Source of the DNA: Paracoccaceae bacterium | GTDB lineage: Bacteria; Pseudomonadota; Alphaproteobacteria; Rhodobacterales; Rhodobacteraceae | DNA: 64,000 nt | NCBI GenBank assembly: GCA_902543185.1 | Contig: CACBXB010000007.1 | Coordinates: 46,801 to 110,800 of the forward strand | Direction of reading: 5' to 3' | In this document: positions 36,192-44,860 of the stretch, piece by piece | Layout of the letters: every line of letters starts with the position of its first letter | Numbering within the stretch: the stretch's first letter is position 1 | The notes under the pieces: generated by a model | Databases searched by the model: none | What the model saw: the letters and a program-made list of their open reading frames with translations, nothing else | What the model was told of the DNA's origin: nothing | Position numbers and translations under genes: made by a program

Positions 36192-36839
36192 TTATTTTAA
36201 TAAATGGCGTAAACCATGTGTCACATCTGATCGAACAGCTAATCGCAGTCCGGGCTCATCTCCAGCGGACAGCGCTGCTATAATTGCTTTATGAGTATGT
36301 GGAGGTTCCTTACGATTTAATTTATCGTATAGTGAACGCATTGTTGGGCCCAATTGAAGCCAAACTGTTTCAGCTATTGCCAACATTGCGGGAGCCTGAG
36401 CCCTTAAATATAGCATTCTATGAAATTCTAAATTTGTTTTGATATAGGCAACAGGATCATGAGTTGCAATTGCTTGCGAAACTGAAGCATTGATTGTTTT
36501 TAACCTATCTATAAGTGCTATATGGGCTCTGGGCAGTGCTCTACTAGCAAGCTCCACCTCTATTAAGGAACGCATCACTGCCAGTTCCTCAATTCTATCG
36601 TGTGACAGCTCAGGTGTGGAAACTCGACCAGAGGGAGACAACATCAAAGCTCCCTCAGCAATTAAACGACGTATAGCTTCTCGCGCTGGGGTCATCGACA
36701 CGTAATAATCTTTTCCTATTCCCCTTAAAGTCATCGAAGTGGCTGGTAAAATTTCGCCGTGCATTATTCTTGTACGTAAGCCTCTATATACAAAATCGTG
36801 AGCTGCTTGCTTAGGTTCTTTTATTTTCGTTATGTTCAT
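36192..36839 (-). CDS. GntR-family (FCD/FadR-type) transcriptional regulator
   Basis: A 215-residue regulator. The winged helix at about residues 12-75 includes IMHGEILPATSMTLRGIGKDYYVSMTPAREAIRRLIAEGAL, the standard GntR pattern. The C-terminal FCD-like all-helical domain (about 85-210) has NLEFHRMLYLRAQAPAMLAIAETVWLQLGPTMR. FCD regulators sense small organic acids. No ribosome site is seen, but a perfect palindrome TGTGATCACA lies 10-19 bases before the ATG, which suggests autorepression. Its targets are not identifiable from position, since accA is convergent. Confidence 0.85.
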   Translation of the reverse strand: MNITKIKEPKQAAHDFVYRGLRTRIMHGEILPATSMTLRGIGKDYYVSMTPAREAIRRLIAEGALMLSPSGRVSTPELSHDRIEELAVMRSLIEVELASRALPRAHIALIDRLKTINASVSQAIATHDPVAYIKTNLEFHRMLYLRAQAPAMLAIAETVWLQLGPTMRSLYDKLNRKEPPHTHKAIIAALSAGDEPGLRLAVRSDVTHGLRHLLK

Positions 36840-36848
36840 ATTTTATTG

Positions 36849-36858
36849 TGTGATCACA
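36849..36858. promoter_or_regulatory. palindrome directly upstream of the GntR start
   Basis: TGTGATCACA is a perfect ten-base palindrome, extended by TT and AA beyond one mismatched position on each side. It overlaps the place a ribosome site would occupy. A GntR autoregulatory operator is the simplest reading; the half-site also resembles a Crp site. Confidence 0.45.
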
Positions 36859-36872
36859 AAATCAGCACTACG

Positions 36873-37562
36873 TCAACTTTCAAATTTATAACGATGCAAC
36901 GACGAACCGTTTTGCTTGAGCCAAGCCCGTTCTTTTTTGTAAGGTCCAAAAAGATATTCAACAGTTTCCCAAAAATCTTTGGAATGGTTCATGTGCTTTA
37001 AGTGTGCAACTTCATGAGCTGCGACGTAGGCTAGTACATCTTCCGGTGCCATTATTAGACGCCAAGAAAACATGAGGTTGGCATCATTTGAACAAGAACC
37101 CCATCGAGACCTAGTATCACGCAGAGTTATTTTACTGACTTTTGATCCTAGTCTTTCTGAAAACTCTTTACACATATGGTCTAAGTGGACCCTGCTAATT
37201 TCCTTTAAGTAGTTTTTTACCTGGGTCGATACAGGTTTTTCTTTGCTAACAAATAAAATACTTCCAACTTTCTTTGGCTCTGGAGAATCACTAAGTGAAA
37301 TTTTTGTGTCAATTCCTACAATTGGAATTTTAGTTCCTTCAGATACGAAAATTGGGGGCTCAAAAGACTTTCTTTTAGACTTTAACCAAGACTTTTTACT
37401 TTCAGCAAATTTTCTAAATTCTTTGAAGTCAATATAGTTTGGGCCTGTAATTGTGATTTTTCCATCTAAAGCACTGATGCGTAGAGTTATGCGACGCGAG
37501 TTACTACTTTGCCGAAGAAAAATCTCTAAATCAGGTTCATCTTCAAGAAAAAATTTATTCAT
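36873..37562 (-). CDS. YgjP/DUF45 (WLM-type) metal-dependent protein
   Basis: A 229-residue predicted zinc metalloprotein. AAHEVAHLKHMNHSKDFW (near residue 180) provides HExxH and a third histidine ligand, the hallmark of the M48-related YgjP group. DTRSRWGSCSNDANLMFSWRLIMAP just before it is the other conserved block. No membrane segment or signal is present, so it should be cytoplasmic. Its biological role is not known for certain in any organism. It lies between the GntR gene and the FYDLN protein gene, with which it is divergent. Confidence 0.82.
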   Translation of the reverse strand: MNKFFLEDEPDLEIFLRQSSNSRRITLRISALDGKITITGPNYIDFKEFRKFAESKKSWLKSKRKSFEPPIFVSEGTKIPIVGIDTKISLSDSPEPKKVGSILFVSKEKPVSTQVKNYLKEISRVHLDHMCKEFSERLGSKVSKITLRDTRSRWGSCSNDANLMFSWRLIMAPEDVLAYVAAHEVAHLKHMNHSKDFWETVEYLFGPYKKERAWLKQNGSSLHRYKFES

Positions 37563-37684
37563 TAAATCACTTTCTGAGCATTTAACTACCTCATCAATAT
37601 AATTTACGCAAAGCCTTTGACATATGCGTCGTGATGTGGCAGTTGGCGCGGACTGTATTAGAGATTTTGATGAAGGAAATAAAG

Positions 37685-38008
37685 ATGCCCAAAGAAGAAT
37701 GGGGTGTTAAGCGAATTTGCCCTACAACAAATAAAAGATTCTATGACTTGAATAGAAGTCCTATAGTTAGTCCTTATACTGGTGAAGTTGTTGAGTTGGA
37801 GACTTCGAAGACAAAGATGATTTCAGCTGATTCTGAAGATATGTCCTCTAAAGCAACTAAAGCCGCGGATTTAGATGCAGAAGATGTCGTCTTGGATGAC
37901 GAGGATGTAGATGTAGATCTCGGGGATGATTTGCTTGAAGAGGACGACGAGGATGATAGCGTTCCACTAGAAGAAATTGCGGATATGCCTTCCGAAGATG
38001 ATAGTTAA
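37685..38008 (+). CDS. FYDLN-acid domain protein (TIGR02300-type)
   Basis: A 107-residue protein typical of Alphaproteobacteria. The conserved N-terminal block is MPKEEWGVKRICPTTNKRFYDLNRSPIVSPYTGE, and the C-terminal half is a highly acidic low-complexity tail of D and E (from about residue 65). The ATG at 37685 has AAGGA seven bases before it and gives the family's usual start; the frame continues upstream to 37631 without a site. The role is unknown. It is a useful lineage marker. Confidence 0.92.
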   Translation: MPKEEWGVKRICPTTNKRFYDLNRSPIVSPYTGEVVELETSKTKMISADSEDMSSKATKAADLDAEDVVLDDEDVDVDLGDDLLEEDDEDDSVPLEEIADMPSEDDS

Positions 38009-38067
38009 ACTGTTTAGATTTATTAGTTTTATTTTTAAATGGATCTGTTTTAAAATCTTTATAAACT

Positions 38068-38143
<76 letters not shown>

Positions 38144-38281
38144 AACACCCAGAATTCCTGCAATAATAATATGTTTCTGACCAAACTTATTGGTACGGCA
38201 AATTAGCGGTGCTTGTTCTGAATCAAAAAGATTGAATGATTTTCATGATTGCTTATTTTTTTAGGAATAAATGGAGTTGTA

Positions 38282-38638
38282 ATGCGTTTAATATTTATTA
38301 TCCTAATGATTTTAGTCAGCACCACCGCTAATTCTGAGGGTTTGTTTTCTTGGATATTCAGTTCTGGTAAGGAAATAACTGCTGAAATTAAATTAGTTAA
38401 TAAGTGCCAACTTGATTCCAAATATTTTATTGTTCGTGATTTAGAAAGTGGGAAGAGTGCTTCGTTCACGAACGGGTTTGCAAAGCTGGCCACTAAAACT
38501 AAATCGTCGATACAATTGCAGCTATCGCCGACTGTTAAACATGTCTCTTTCGCAGGCAATGCGGTTGCGGCTACAAAGAAAATGAAGCTTGTAGCGGATT
38601 GTAGTAAAAGAAATTTAAAGGACGTTTCAAAAAATTAA
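38282..38638 (+). CDS. small secreted hypothetical protein
   Basis: A 118-residue protein with a signal peptide (MRLIFIILMILVSTTANSEG, about residues 1-19). The mature part is mainly beta-strand-like, with two cysteines (CQLDSKY and VADCSKR) that could form a disulfide. GGAG six bases before the ATG at 38282 supports this start over an in-frame one at 38249. No family is recognised. It is followed by a strong hairpin terminator. Confidence 0.55.
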   Translation: MRLIFIILMILVSTTANSEGLFSWIFSSGKEITAEIKLVNKCQLDSKYFIVRDLESGKSASFTNGFAKLATKTKSSIQLQLSPTVKHVSFAGNAVAATKKMKLVADCSKRNLKDVSKN

Positions 38639-38739
38639 GTTTGAGTCGTTTTTGGTTGAAAAAATTTAAAGATAGTATCTAAATGATACTAATATGGCTG
38701 CCGATTAATTTCCTTGAGTTAGCTACGGCTGTCTATTTC

Positions 38740-38777
38740 AGAACCCTAGTCTACTTCCTTATTTTGACTAGGGTTCT
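38740..38777. terminator. terminator hairpin between convergent small genes
   Basis: AGAACCCTAGTC (38740-38751) pairs perfectly with GACTAGGGTTCT (38766-38777), a 12-pair stem with a 14-base loop containing TTATTTT. It ends the plus-strand secreted-protein transcript and overlaps the last two bases of the convergent small membrane protein gene, which it may also serve. Confidence 0.7.
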
Positions 38778-38961
38778 ATCTTTTATGTAATACCCGCCAG
38801 AGCAAAATACCAGTTGAAGAAATAAGCCAAATTAACCACCAGTATTTGACTGCTATCGGTGGTAAAAAGAAAAGACTAAATAATCCAATTAAAGAACCAC
38901 CTATGACAATATTTACTAATTCCTTAATCCAATTTGATTTATTTCTATTATAATTTGACAT
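38776..38961 (-). CDS. 61-residue two-helix membrane protein, hypothetical
   Basis: Two hydrophobic segments (about residues 11-30 and 33-53) are joined by a short PPIAVKY turn, with positively charged ends (MSNYNRNKSN and RVLHKR). It lies 12 bases after the methyltransferase gene on the same strand, so it may be co-transcribed. No family recognised. Its size makes it the least certain protein gene in this stretch, but the helix pattern and terminator placement support it. Confidence 0.4.
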   Translation of the reverse strand: MSNYNRNKSNWIKELVNIVIGGSLIGLFSLFFLPPIAVKYWWLIWLISSTGILLWRVLHKR

Positions 38962-38973
38962 CCCGTAATTCAG

Positions 38974-39981
38974 CTAAACTCTAGCCTCAATTACCATATT
39001 GGAAGCTGTCTTGTAAGTCATTTCAACCTGTGAAAAGCCACCATTATTTAAAACATCTGTCAACTTTTTGAGACCTGCTTGAGCCCCTAAAGCCATCCCC
39101 CCTTTTTGAGATTTTGATGCAGGTACACACGCTATGGTAGAAAATGAGTAATACATTTGCCCTATGATATTAAAGTTTTCTGAAACCTCATCATTTGCAT
39201 AGGGTTCAATGATCATCAAAGCCCCGCCATTTTTTAATTTTGTTTTCGCGTAACTTACTGCTGCTACGGGATCTCCCATATCGTGTAGACAATCAAAAAA
39301 TGAGATTATATCATACTCGCCCGAGTAACTTTCGGCAGTAGCAATTTCATAAGATAAATTATTCAGATTTTTCTGCTCTGCTATTTTTCGTGCTTCATTT
39401 ATTGACTGCTCATGTGGATCTATGCCTCTTACCAAAGATTGAGAAAATTGCTCCGCAATCATTATTGTAGAATGCCCAAAGCCACATCCTATATCGGCAA
39501 AGCTACCCCCTTTTATGAGGGTCGCAACTGCACCTTTTATACTTGGGAGCCATTTATTTATAAGAAATATAGAGTATGCCGGCTTAAAAAAGCGGGCTGA
39601 ACCTGACAAACAACATGGGTGAAGTGAGCCCCACTCAGTTCCGTCCCCTGTTTTTAAATTTTGCTTGATTACATGGTAATTATGAACTGCACCAACCAAA
39701 TTTTCGAAGCCACCAATCATTAAAGAAGGGCTATTTTCGTCACCTAAAACGCTGTATTGCTCATCGGAAAGTGAAAAAAATCCTGTTTTACTATCATAAC
39801 TGACATAGCCAGCGGCACTTAAGGCTAGTAACCATTCACGCAAATAGCGATGATCCATGTCTATTTTTTTTGCAAACTTTTCTGATGAACAAGGTCCAAA
39901 TTCATACAATTTTTCAAATAAGCCTAATTCGTCTCCGATCATCATGATAGGGATTATTGCGCCTGCCGCTATATCTTTCAT
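38974..39981 (-). CDS. SAM-dependent methyltransferase with winged-helix N-terminus; 5' end interrupted by an amber codon
   Basis: The intact frame gives 335 residues. There is a dimerisation/winged-helix part (MIGDELGLFEKLYEFGPCSSEKFAKKIDMDHRYLREWLLALSAAGYV) and a Rossmann methyltransferase domain with GGSFADIGCGFGHSTIMIAE (motif I, near 165-180) and FFDCLHDMGDP. Upstream, in the same frame, an ATG at 40023 behind GGGAGA reads MPDIDKIREL and then a TAG at 39991-39993, then SKVMKD into the known part. This short stretch fits the usual N-terminal helix of the family, so the ancestral start is probably 40023. Today translation may restart at 39981. A nonsense mutation, sequence error or readthrough are the options. 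Confidence 0.72.
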   Translation of the reverse strand: MKDIAAGAIIPIMMIGDELGLFEKLYEFGPCSSEKFAKKIDMDHRYLREWLLALSAAGYVSYDSKTGFFSLSDEQYSVLGDENSPSLMIGGFENLVGAVHNYHVIKQNLKTGDGTEWGSLHPCCLSGSARFFKPAYSIFLINKWLPSIKGAVATLIKGGSFADIGCGFGHSTIMIAEQFSQSLVRGIDPHEQSINEARKIAEQKNLNNLSYEIATAESYSGEYDIISFFDCLHDMGDPVAAVSYAKTKLKNGGALMIIEPYANDEVSENFNIIGQMYYSFSTIACVPASKSQKGGMALGAQAGLKKLTDVLNNGGFSQVEMTYKTASNMVIEARV

Positions 39982-40139
39982 GACCTTCGACTATAGTTCA
40001 CGGATCTTATCGATGTCTGGCATGGATATCTCCCAAAAAGACTGTTGTATAAAAATAGTGATTGCTAGATTTTAACCTCTAAAATGCTTTTCTAGAAGTA
40101 TTTAAAAATTTTAGGTATTAAAAAGTTTCTTTTATGGTT

Positions 40140-40166
40140 CGTGGCTGATTTTAAATATCAGCCACG
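40140..40166 (-). terminator. hairpin after the 40175 membrane-protein gene
   Basis: CGTGGCTGAT and ATCAGCCACG form a perfect ten-pair stem around TTTAAAT, eight bases beyond the stop of the minus-strand gene. The T-tract is weak, so the call rests on stem and place. Confidence 0.6.
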
Positions 40167-40174
40167 ATAAAGTT

Positions 40175-40588
40175 TTAGGCATATATTTTATCACTTAGAC
40201 CAGTTATTAACACAACATTGGCCACAACAAAAACTATTGAAATTATTGTGTCCTGAGTTTTGTTAACAATCGTATACCCTTTGTCGACGATGCCAAATCT
40301 AGTACCCATATCATAAAGTAACTGATATAATGAGGTTAAAAGGCCTAAAATAAAATAAATCCAAGCTCCTTCAATCGAAGTAAAAAGTAAGTATATTCCA
40401 ATTAAAACTAGCGGTACAATGAAAGAGCCTATAAGCCTTAAAGGTGCAATCGCGCCTTCACCTACTTGGTAGTCATCTATAATTTTTTTTGGATTAAGAA
40501 TTACGAGATAGCTGTAAAAACTCAGGCCAAGAAGCTGAATTAAAAAAAGTATCAAATATAAAATACTGCCACCAAAATTTTCTACCAT
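40175..40588 (-). CDS. four-helix membrane protein, hypothetical
   Basis: A 137-residue protein with four predicted helices (about 9-29, 50-68, 72-90 and 113-131). GGAGG five bases before the ATG is a strong start signal. Short motifs such as NPKKIIDDY and YDMGTRFGIVDKGYTI are not ones I can tie to a family. It stands alone between the methyltransferase and the secreted protein gene. Function unknown. Confidence 0.6.
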   Translation of the reverse strand: MVENFGGSILYLILFLIQLLGLSFYSYLVILNPKKIIDDYQVGEGAIAPLRLIGSFIVPLVLIGIYLLFTSIEGAWIYFILGLLTSLYQLLYDMGTRFGIVDKGYTIVNKTQDTIISIVFVVANVVLITGLSDKIYA

Positions 40589-40742
40589 AACGACCTCCGT
40601 GATTTGAAAATTCCATTTTCTAATATTTTATAATAAATCTTTAGCGATGCAGTTATTTTGAATAAAGAAGTATCGTTGCGTCAAATATACAAATGAGCCA
40701 AGAGGCAAGGAGCCAATATAAGATTTACGATGATTTTATCAT

Positions 40743-41072
40743 TTAATCTCTTATTTGGCTTAATACTCTTATCATCGCATCAAAGATATTATCTGAAGGA
40801 TGTTTTTCACAATATTCTCGGGTAGATTTATAAAGTGTATCTATTTCTTCCAAACCTGTATCTTTATTCTCCATAGCATTTACTCCAGTAAAAAAGCCAA
40901 GAATGTAAGCGGTATAAGCAAATTTATATACTTGGTCCATTTGAGAACCTGTACTGGTAGTTATTACCATCTCGCTACAGCTTTCTTTTCCAAAACCGAG
41001 CATAGCAAATTCAGACTTTGCTGATGTTGCTAATGATATGGCGAATAAAAGTGGCAAGAATATATTTTTCAT
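40743..41072 (-). CDS. small secreted hypothetical protein
   Basis: A 109-residue product with a signal peptide (MKNIFLPLLFAISLATSAKS) and a mature helical part with two cysteines (ESCSEMVI and REYCEKHPSDNIFDAM). The pattern CxxM ... YILGFFTGVNAM ... YCxxHP resembles small Rap1a/Tai-type immunity-like periplasmic proteins, but the match is loose. The ATG at 41072 is chosen because the signal peptide starts there; the open frame to 41114 adds a charged leader without a ribosome site. The gene sits beside tRNA-Gln on the same strand. Confidence 0.5.
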   Translation of the reverse strand: MKNIFLPLLFAISLATSAKSEFAMLGFGKESCSEMVITTSTGSQMDQVYKFAYTAYILGFFTGVNAMENKDTGLEEIDTLYKSTREYCEKHPSDNIFDAMIRVLSQIRD

Positions 41073-41167
41073 TACTTGACCTATATCTTTGAGCGACTCA
41101 GCAAAACGAGGCAATTTTAAATTTAATTATTATCATTGAAACATAATATGATACTATCATAATTTTA

Positions 41168-41242
41168 TGGCTGGGATGGTAGGATTCGAACCTACGATAC
41201 TCTGTACCAAAAACAGATGCCTTACCACTTGGCTACATCCCA
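41168..41242 (-). tRNA. tRNA-Gln (TTG anticodon)
   Basis: A complete 75-base minus-strand cloverleaf with encoded CCA. The acceptor stem TGGGATG pairs with CATCCCA, the anticodon stem TCTGT/ACAGA encloses TTTTGGT with anticodon TTG, and the T arm is GTAGG TTCGAAT CCTAC. A strong glutamine-type D arm (TAGCCAAGTGGTAAGGCA) is present. Confidence 0.96.
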
Positions 41243-41286
41243 ATACCACTGCATCATTTACGATGGACGAAAAGAGTGTTCAAGAC

Positions 41287-42900
41287 CTAATCTCTTTTTT
41301 TATTTAAATTATTCAACCAATCTGGGTCCATTTCTGGAACTGATGAAAGTAAAAGCTCTGTGTAATCTGGATGTGGCGGGCTGAAGACATCTGATTTTAT
41401 TCCTTGCTCGACGACTTCACCGAGATTCATTACTACCACGTGGTCTGATATGGCTCGGACAGTTGAGATATCATGAGTTATAAATAAGTAAGTAAGGTTT
41501 AATTCTTTTTGCAGCCTCATAAGAAGCTTAAGGATCCCCTCTTGCACAATTTGATCTAACGCCGAAGTGACTTCGTCACAAATTATAAATTCTGGATCTG
41601 CTGCTAAAGCTCTGGCTATACATATGCGCTGTTTTTGACCTCCTGAAAGTTCACTCGGTAAGCGATCAATAAACTGACCGTCTAATTCGATCATTTCGAG
41701 AAGTTGTAAAATACGATCCTCTTTTTCTTTGCCTTTTAAATCTAGGTAGAACTCCAGAGGTCTCCCAATGATCTCGCGAACAGTTTGCCTAGGGTTCATG
41801 GCTGTGTCTGCCATCTGGTAGATCATTTGTATTATTCTTTTCTGCTCTTTAGTTCGATCTTCAAGCCGTTTTGGTAGAACTGCTCCATCAAATTCAATGG
41901 ATCCGCTGAGCTGAGGTAATAGGCCAGTTATAACTCTTGCAGTGGTAGACTTTCCAGAACCAGATTCCCCTACTACAGCTACAGTTGAGCCTCTAGGTAC
42001 AGAAATATTGACATTATGTAGGACTTTGAATTTTCCATAGGCCGCATCGATATTTTTAACTTCTAAAATAGGTTTTTGCGCTTCTACAGGTTTTTTTTCT
42101 AGGGAGCGAACAGACCAAAGTGACTTCGTATATTCTTCTTTGGGCGCCGTGAGCATCTTACGCGTTTTTGCTTCCTCTATTTCATTACCGTATCTAAGAA
42201 CTTTTATTACATCAGCCATTTGTGCAACTACAGCAAGGTCGTGTGTTATATATATCGCTGCTGTGTTAAATTCTTTTACTATGTTTTTCATAGCTGTAAG
42301 GACTTCAACTTGAGTTGTTACATCTAAAGCTGTCGTTGGTTCATCAAAAACTATTAGGTCTGGCCTTGGTGACATAGCCATCGCAGTCATGACTCTTTGT
42401 AACTGTCCACCGGATACCTGGTGCGGATAGCGATCTCCTATACTCTCAGGATTTGGAAGATTTAAAGCTTTATAAAGTTTTTTTGCGTCTTTTTTTGCAT
42501 CACTTTCATTTTTTATTTTAAATCGTATGGCTGAGGCTGTCGTTTGGTCAATTAAACGATGTGCAGGATTAAAAGATGCGGCAGCAGATTGCGCAACATA
42601 AGTCATCCTATTTCCCCAAAACTTTTGTTTTTCACTATCACGTAGGGAGGCAAGATTGGTTCCCTCAAACAAAATTTCTCCACCTGTTATTCTGCATCCG
42701 GGCTGGGTATATCCCATCGCCGCGAGACCAAGTGTGGATTTTCCAGCACCTGACTCTCCGATCAGGCCCATCACCTGCCCCCGTTTTAAAGTAAGGTTTA
42801 CGCCTTTTATAATAGGGTGCCACTGTTCGTCAGAAAAACCCTCTATCTCTAGGTTATTGATCTGAATTAGGTGGTCGGCTTTTTGCGCTTTACTGCTCAT
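41287..42900 (-). CDS. fused double-ATPase subunit of a peptide-type ABC transporter (DppD-DppF/GsiA-like)
   Basis: A 537-residue protein with two complete nucleotide-binding domains. The first has Walker A GESGAGKST (near 52) and signature VSGGQLQRVMTAMAM. The second has Walker A GESGSGKST (near 315) and signature LSGGQKQRICIARAL, both followed by DEPTTALD or DEVTSALD. One fused chain replaces the usual DppD and DppF. The ATG at 42900 (MSSKAQKADHL) is the first good start and overlaps the permease gene by 11 bases. Last gene of the importer operon. Substrate class: peptides, opines or similar cationic compounds. Confidence 0.92.
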   Translation of the reverse strand: MSSKAQKADHLIQINNLEIEGFSDEQWHPIIKGVNLTLKRGQVMGLIGESGAGKSTLGLAAMGYTQPGCRITGGEILFEGTNLASLRDSEKQKFWGNRMTYVAQSAAASFNPAHRLIDQTTASAIRFKIKNESDAKKDAKKLYKALNLPNPESIGDRYPHQVSGGQLQRVMTAMAMSPRPDLIVFDEPTTALDVTTQVEVLTAMKNIVKEFNTAAIYITHDLAVVAQMADVIKVLRYGNEIEEAKTRKMLTAPKEEYTKSLWSVRSLEKKPVEAQKPILEVKNIDAAYGKFKVLHNVNISVPRGSTVAVVGESGSGKSTTARVITGLLPQLSGSIEFDGAVLPKRLEDRTKEQKRIIQMIYQMADTAMNPRQTVREIIGRPLEFYLDLKGKEKEDRILQLLEMIELDGQFIDRLPSELSGGQKQRICIARALAADPEFIICDEVTSALDQIVQEGILKLLMRLQKELNLTYLFITHDISTVRAISDHVVVMNLGEVVEQGIKSDVFSPPHPDYTELLLSSVPEMDPDWLNNLNKKRD

Positions 42901-43810
42901 CGCGTATACCACTCGTTTTGTGCAAGAACCAATCTACGACGAAATTGATGGCCACTGTAAGCAGTGCAATTGCGGCTGCCGGCAAAAGTGGAGTTAATCC
43001 AGCCTTCAAATCATATTGGGCAAACATTATCAAAGAAGCATTATCACGTACCATTGATCCCCAATCAGCAGTGGGAGGTTGTATTCCGACACCAAGGAAG
43101 GAAAGAGCAGCTATGGTAAGGAAAACAAAACAAAACCTCAGCCCAAACTCAGCAATTAAAGGCGGCATGATGTTTGGTAAAATTTCTTTTCGCATTATCC
43201 AGCCTATACCCTCGCCGCGCAGTTGGGCGGCTTCAACATAATCCATTACCACTACATTTACGGCAACGGCCCTTGTCAAACGGAAGACTCGGGTGGAGTC
43301 CAAGACAGCAATAATAATGATCAAATTTATGACTGTTGATCCAAAAATTGATAGCAAGACCAACGCGAATATTAGGCTGGGGATTGCCATCAAAACATCA
43401 ACGGCTCTGCTCAAAAGTTGATCGATGTAGGATCTATTAATTGCGGCAGCTAGTCCCAGAGCACCCCCAATTAGAAAAGCTAGAAAAGTTGTTGCAACTG
43501 CTATTCCGACTGTGTTGCGTGCTCCATAAATCATGCGTGAAAATATATCACGGCCAATTTGATCAGTGCCGAATATATGCTCTGGACTCCAAGGTGCATA
43601 AGGCTCTGGGAAAACCTCTGCTTCTCCATATGGAGCAAATATTGGAGCAAATATTGCCAAAACTGCATATATAAATATAATCAAAAGCCCAAAGCGGGCC
43701 GTCCAGGGTGATTTAGATAATTCTATTTTTGCTCGTGTCCAAAAGGTACGTTTTTCAAGAACGGAGCCAACTTCACCAGCTGCTGAGTATGTATTTTTTT
43801 CTTGAGTCAT
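42890..43810 (-). CDS. peptide-type ABC transporter permease (DppC-like)
   Basis: A 306-residue permease. The cytoplasmic N-terminus is followed by a first helix (FGLLIIFIYAVLAIFAPIFAP, about 40-60), the typical HIFGTDQIGRDIFSRMIYGARNT motif (about 93-115) and five further helices. The EAA loop is VEAAQLRGEGIGWIMRKEILPNI (about 190-212). It overlaps the DppB-like gene by four bases (ATGA) and the ATPase gene by 11. Together with both it forms the membrane core of the importer. Confidence 0.92.
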   Translation of the reverse strand: MTQEKNTYSAAGEVGSVLEKRTFWTRAKIELSKSPWTARFGLLIIFIYAVLAIFAPIFAPYGEAEVFPEPYAPWSPEHIFGTDQIGRDIFSRMIYGARNTVGIAVATTFLAFLIGGALGLAAAINRSYIDQLLSRAVDVLMAIPSLIFALVLLSIFGSTVINLIIIIAVLDSTRVFRLTRAVAVNVVVMDYVEAAQLRGEGIGWIMRKEILPNIMPPLIAEFGLRFCFVFLTIAALSFLGVGIQPPTADWGSMVRDNASLIMFAQYDLKAGLTPLLPAAAIALLTVAINFVVDWFLHKTSGIRDEQ

Positions 43811-44787
43811 TTTGGATGAAGCAACCTTGGATTTGTTATAATTCCAATAATATCAGCGATTAAGTTTAATAAAATATATGTTACAGCAAAAATCAGGGCA
43901 CATCCCTGTACGACTGGAATATCTCTGCTTGTGACGGCATCAACCATTAATTGCCCAACGCCAGGATAAACAAATACCACTTCTACAACCACAACTCCAA
44001 CAACTAAGTAGGCTAAGTTAAAAGCAATTACGGTAGCAATAGGCGCCCAAGCATTTGGGAGGGCATGTTTAAGTATAACTTCAGTTTGTGATGCTCCCGA
44101 CAGTCTGGCCATTTGTATGTATGGGCTAGCCAAGAGATTAATAATCGCAGCCCGGGTCATCCTCATCATGTGAGCTACAATAACAAGTGTAAGAGTAAAC
44201 GCGGGAAGAGCACTTCTGTATAATCTTTCGTTCAATGGAGTTGAAGCATCAACATTGGCAAGAGATGGGAATATTGGATACAGAGATGCCAACAATAAAA
44301 TCAAAATATATGCCACAAAAAATTCAGGAAAAGATATTGTAGTTAAGGTAGTTGTGTTGATTGTCCGGTCATAAACAGAATTGCGATACAAGGCACTGGT
44401 GATCCCCAAAAATAACGAAACCGGTACCGCAATAATTGCTGTTACACTTGCTAAGAACAGAGTATTCCAAAGGCGAGGAGCTATTAGATCGATAACTTCT
44501 CTAGATCTATCTGTCCCTGACGCGTTTCGGCCAGAAAAAGAGGTTCCTAAGTCTCCCTGTATGGCGCCTCCAACCCACTGCAAATACCTTATGTAGGGAG
44601 GCTCATCCAATCCTAATTCTCGTCTGAAGGCAGCAACAGTCTCTTCAGTGGCAGCTTGTCCCAAAATTGCTTGCCCAAAATCTCCAGGAAGCATTTCGAT
44701 TGCAGAAAATATGATTATGGAAACTATAAAAAGAGTTGCTAATCCTAGGCCTAGTCGCCCAAGAACTGTTTTTAAAACTGGATGCAA
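43807..44787 (-). CDS. peptide-type ABC transporter permease (DppB-like)
   Basis: A 326-residue permease. It begins with GRLGLGLATLFIVSIIIFSAIEMLPGD (first helix) and the DppB-type LGLDEPPYIRYLQWVGGAIQGDLGTSF segment (about 53-80). The EAA loop ARLSGASQTEVILKHALPNAWAP (near 225-250) and the final helix pair are present. It lies downstream of the binding protein gene behind a strong hairpin, and overlaps the second permease by ATGA. Confidence 0.92.
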   Translation of the reverse strand: MHPVLKTVLGRLGLGLATLFIVSIIIFSAIEMLPGDFGQAILGQAATEETVAAFRRELGLDEPPYIRYLQWVGGAIQGDLGTSFSGRNASGTDRSREVIDLIAPRLWNTLFLASVTAIIAVPVSLFLGITSALYRNSVYDRTINTTTLTTISFPEFFVAYILILLLASLYPIFPSLANVDASTPLNERLYRSALPAFTLTLVIVAHMMRMTRAAIINLLASPYIQMARLSGASQTEVILKHALPNAWAPIATVIAFNLAYLVVGVVVVEVVFVYPGVGQLMVDAVTSRDIPVVQGCALIFAVTYILLNLIADIIGIITNPRLLHPK

Positions 44788-44814
44788 AATGTATTACCTT
44801 ATTTTAAAAATAAA

Positions 44815-44839
44815 TATGGGCCCTTTACTAGGGCCCATA
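44815..44839 (-). terminator. intercistronic hairpin between binding-protein and permease genes
   Basis: TATGGGCCCT and AGGGCCCATA form a perfect ten-pair stem with a TTACT loop, 21 bases past the binding-protein stop, followed on the minus strand by TTTATTTTTAAA. The T-rich tail makes it a likely leaky terminator, so fewer transcripts reach the permeases. Confidence 0.72.
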
Positions 44840-44860
44840 AATTTAATTGCTATTTAATAT

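Noticed and set aside
41148..41160. Small inverted repeat ATGATACTATCAT after tRNA-Gln
   Set aside because: Short, AT-rich and without a T-tract; compatible with chance in an AT-rich spacer.
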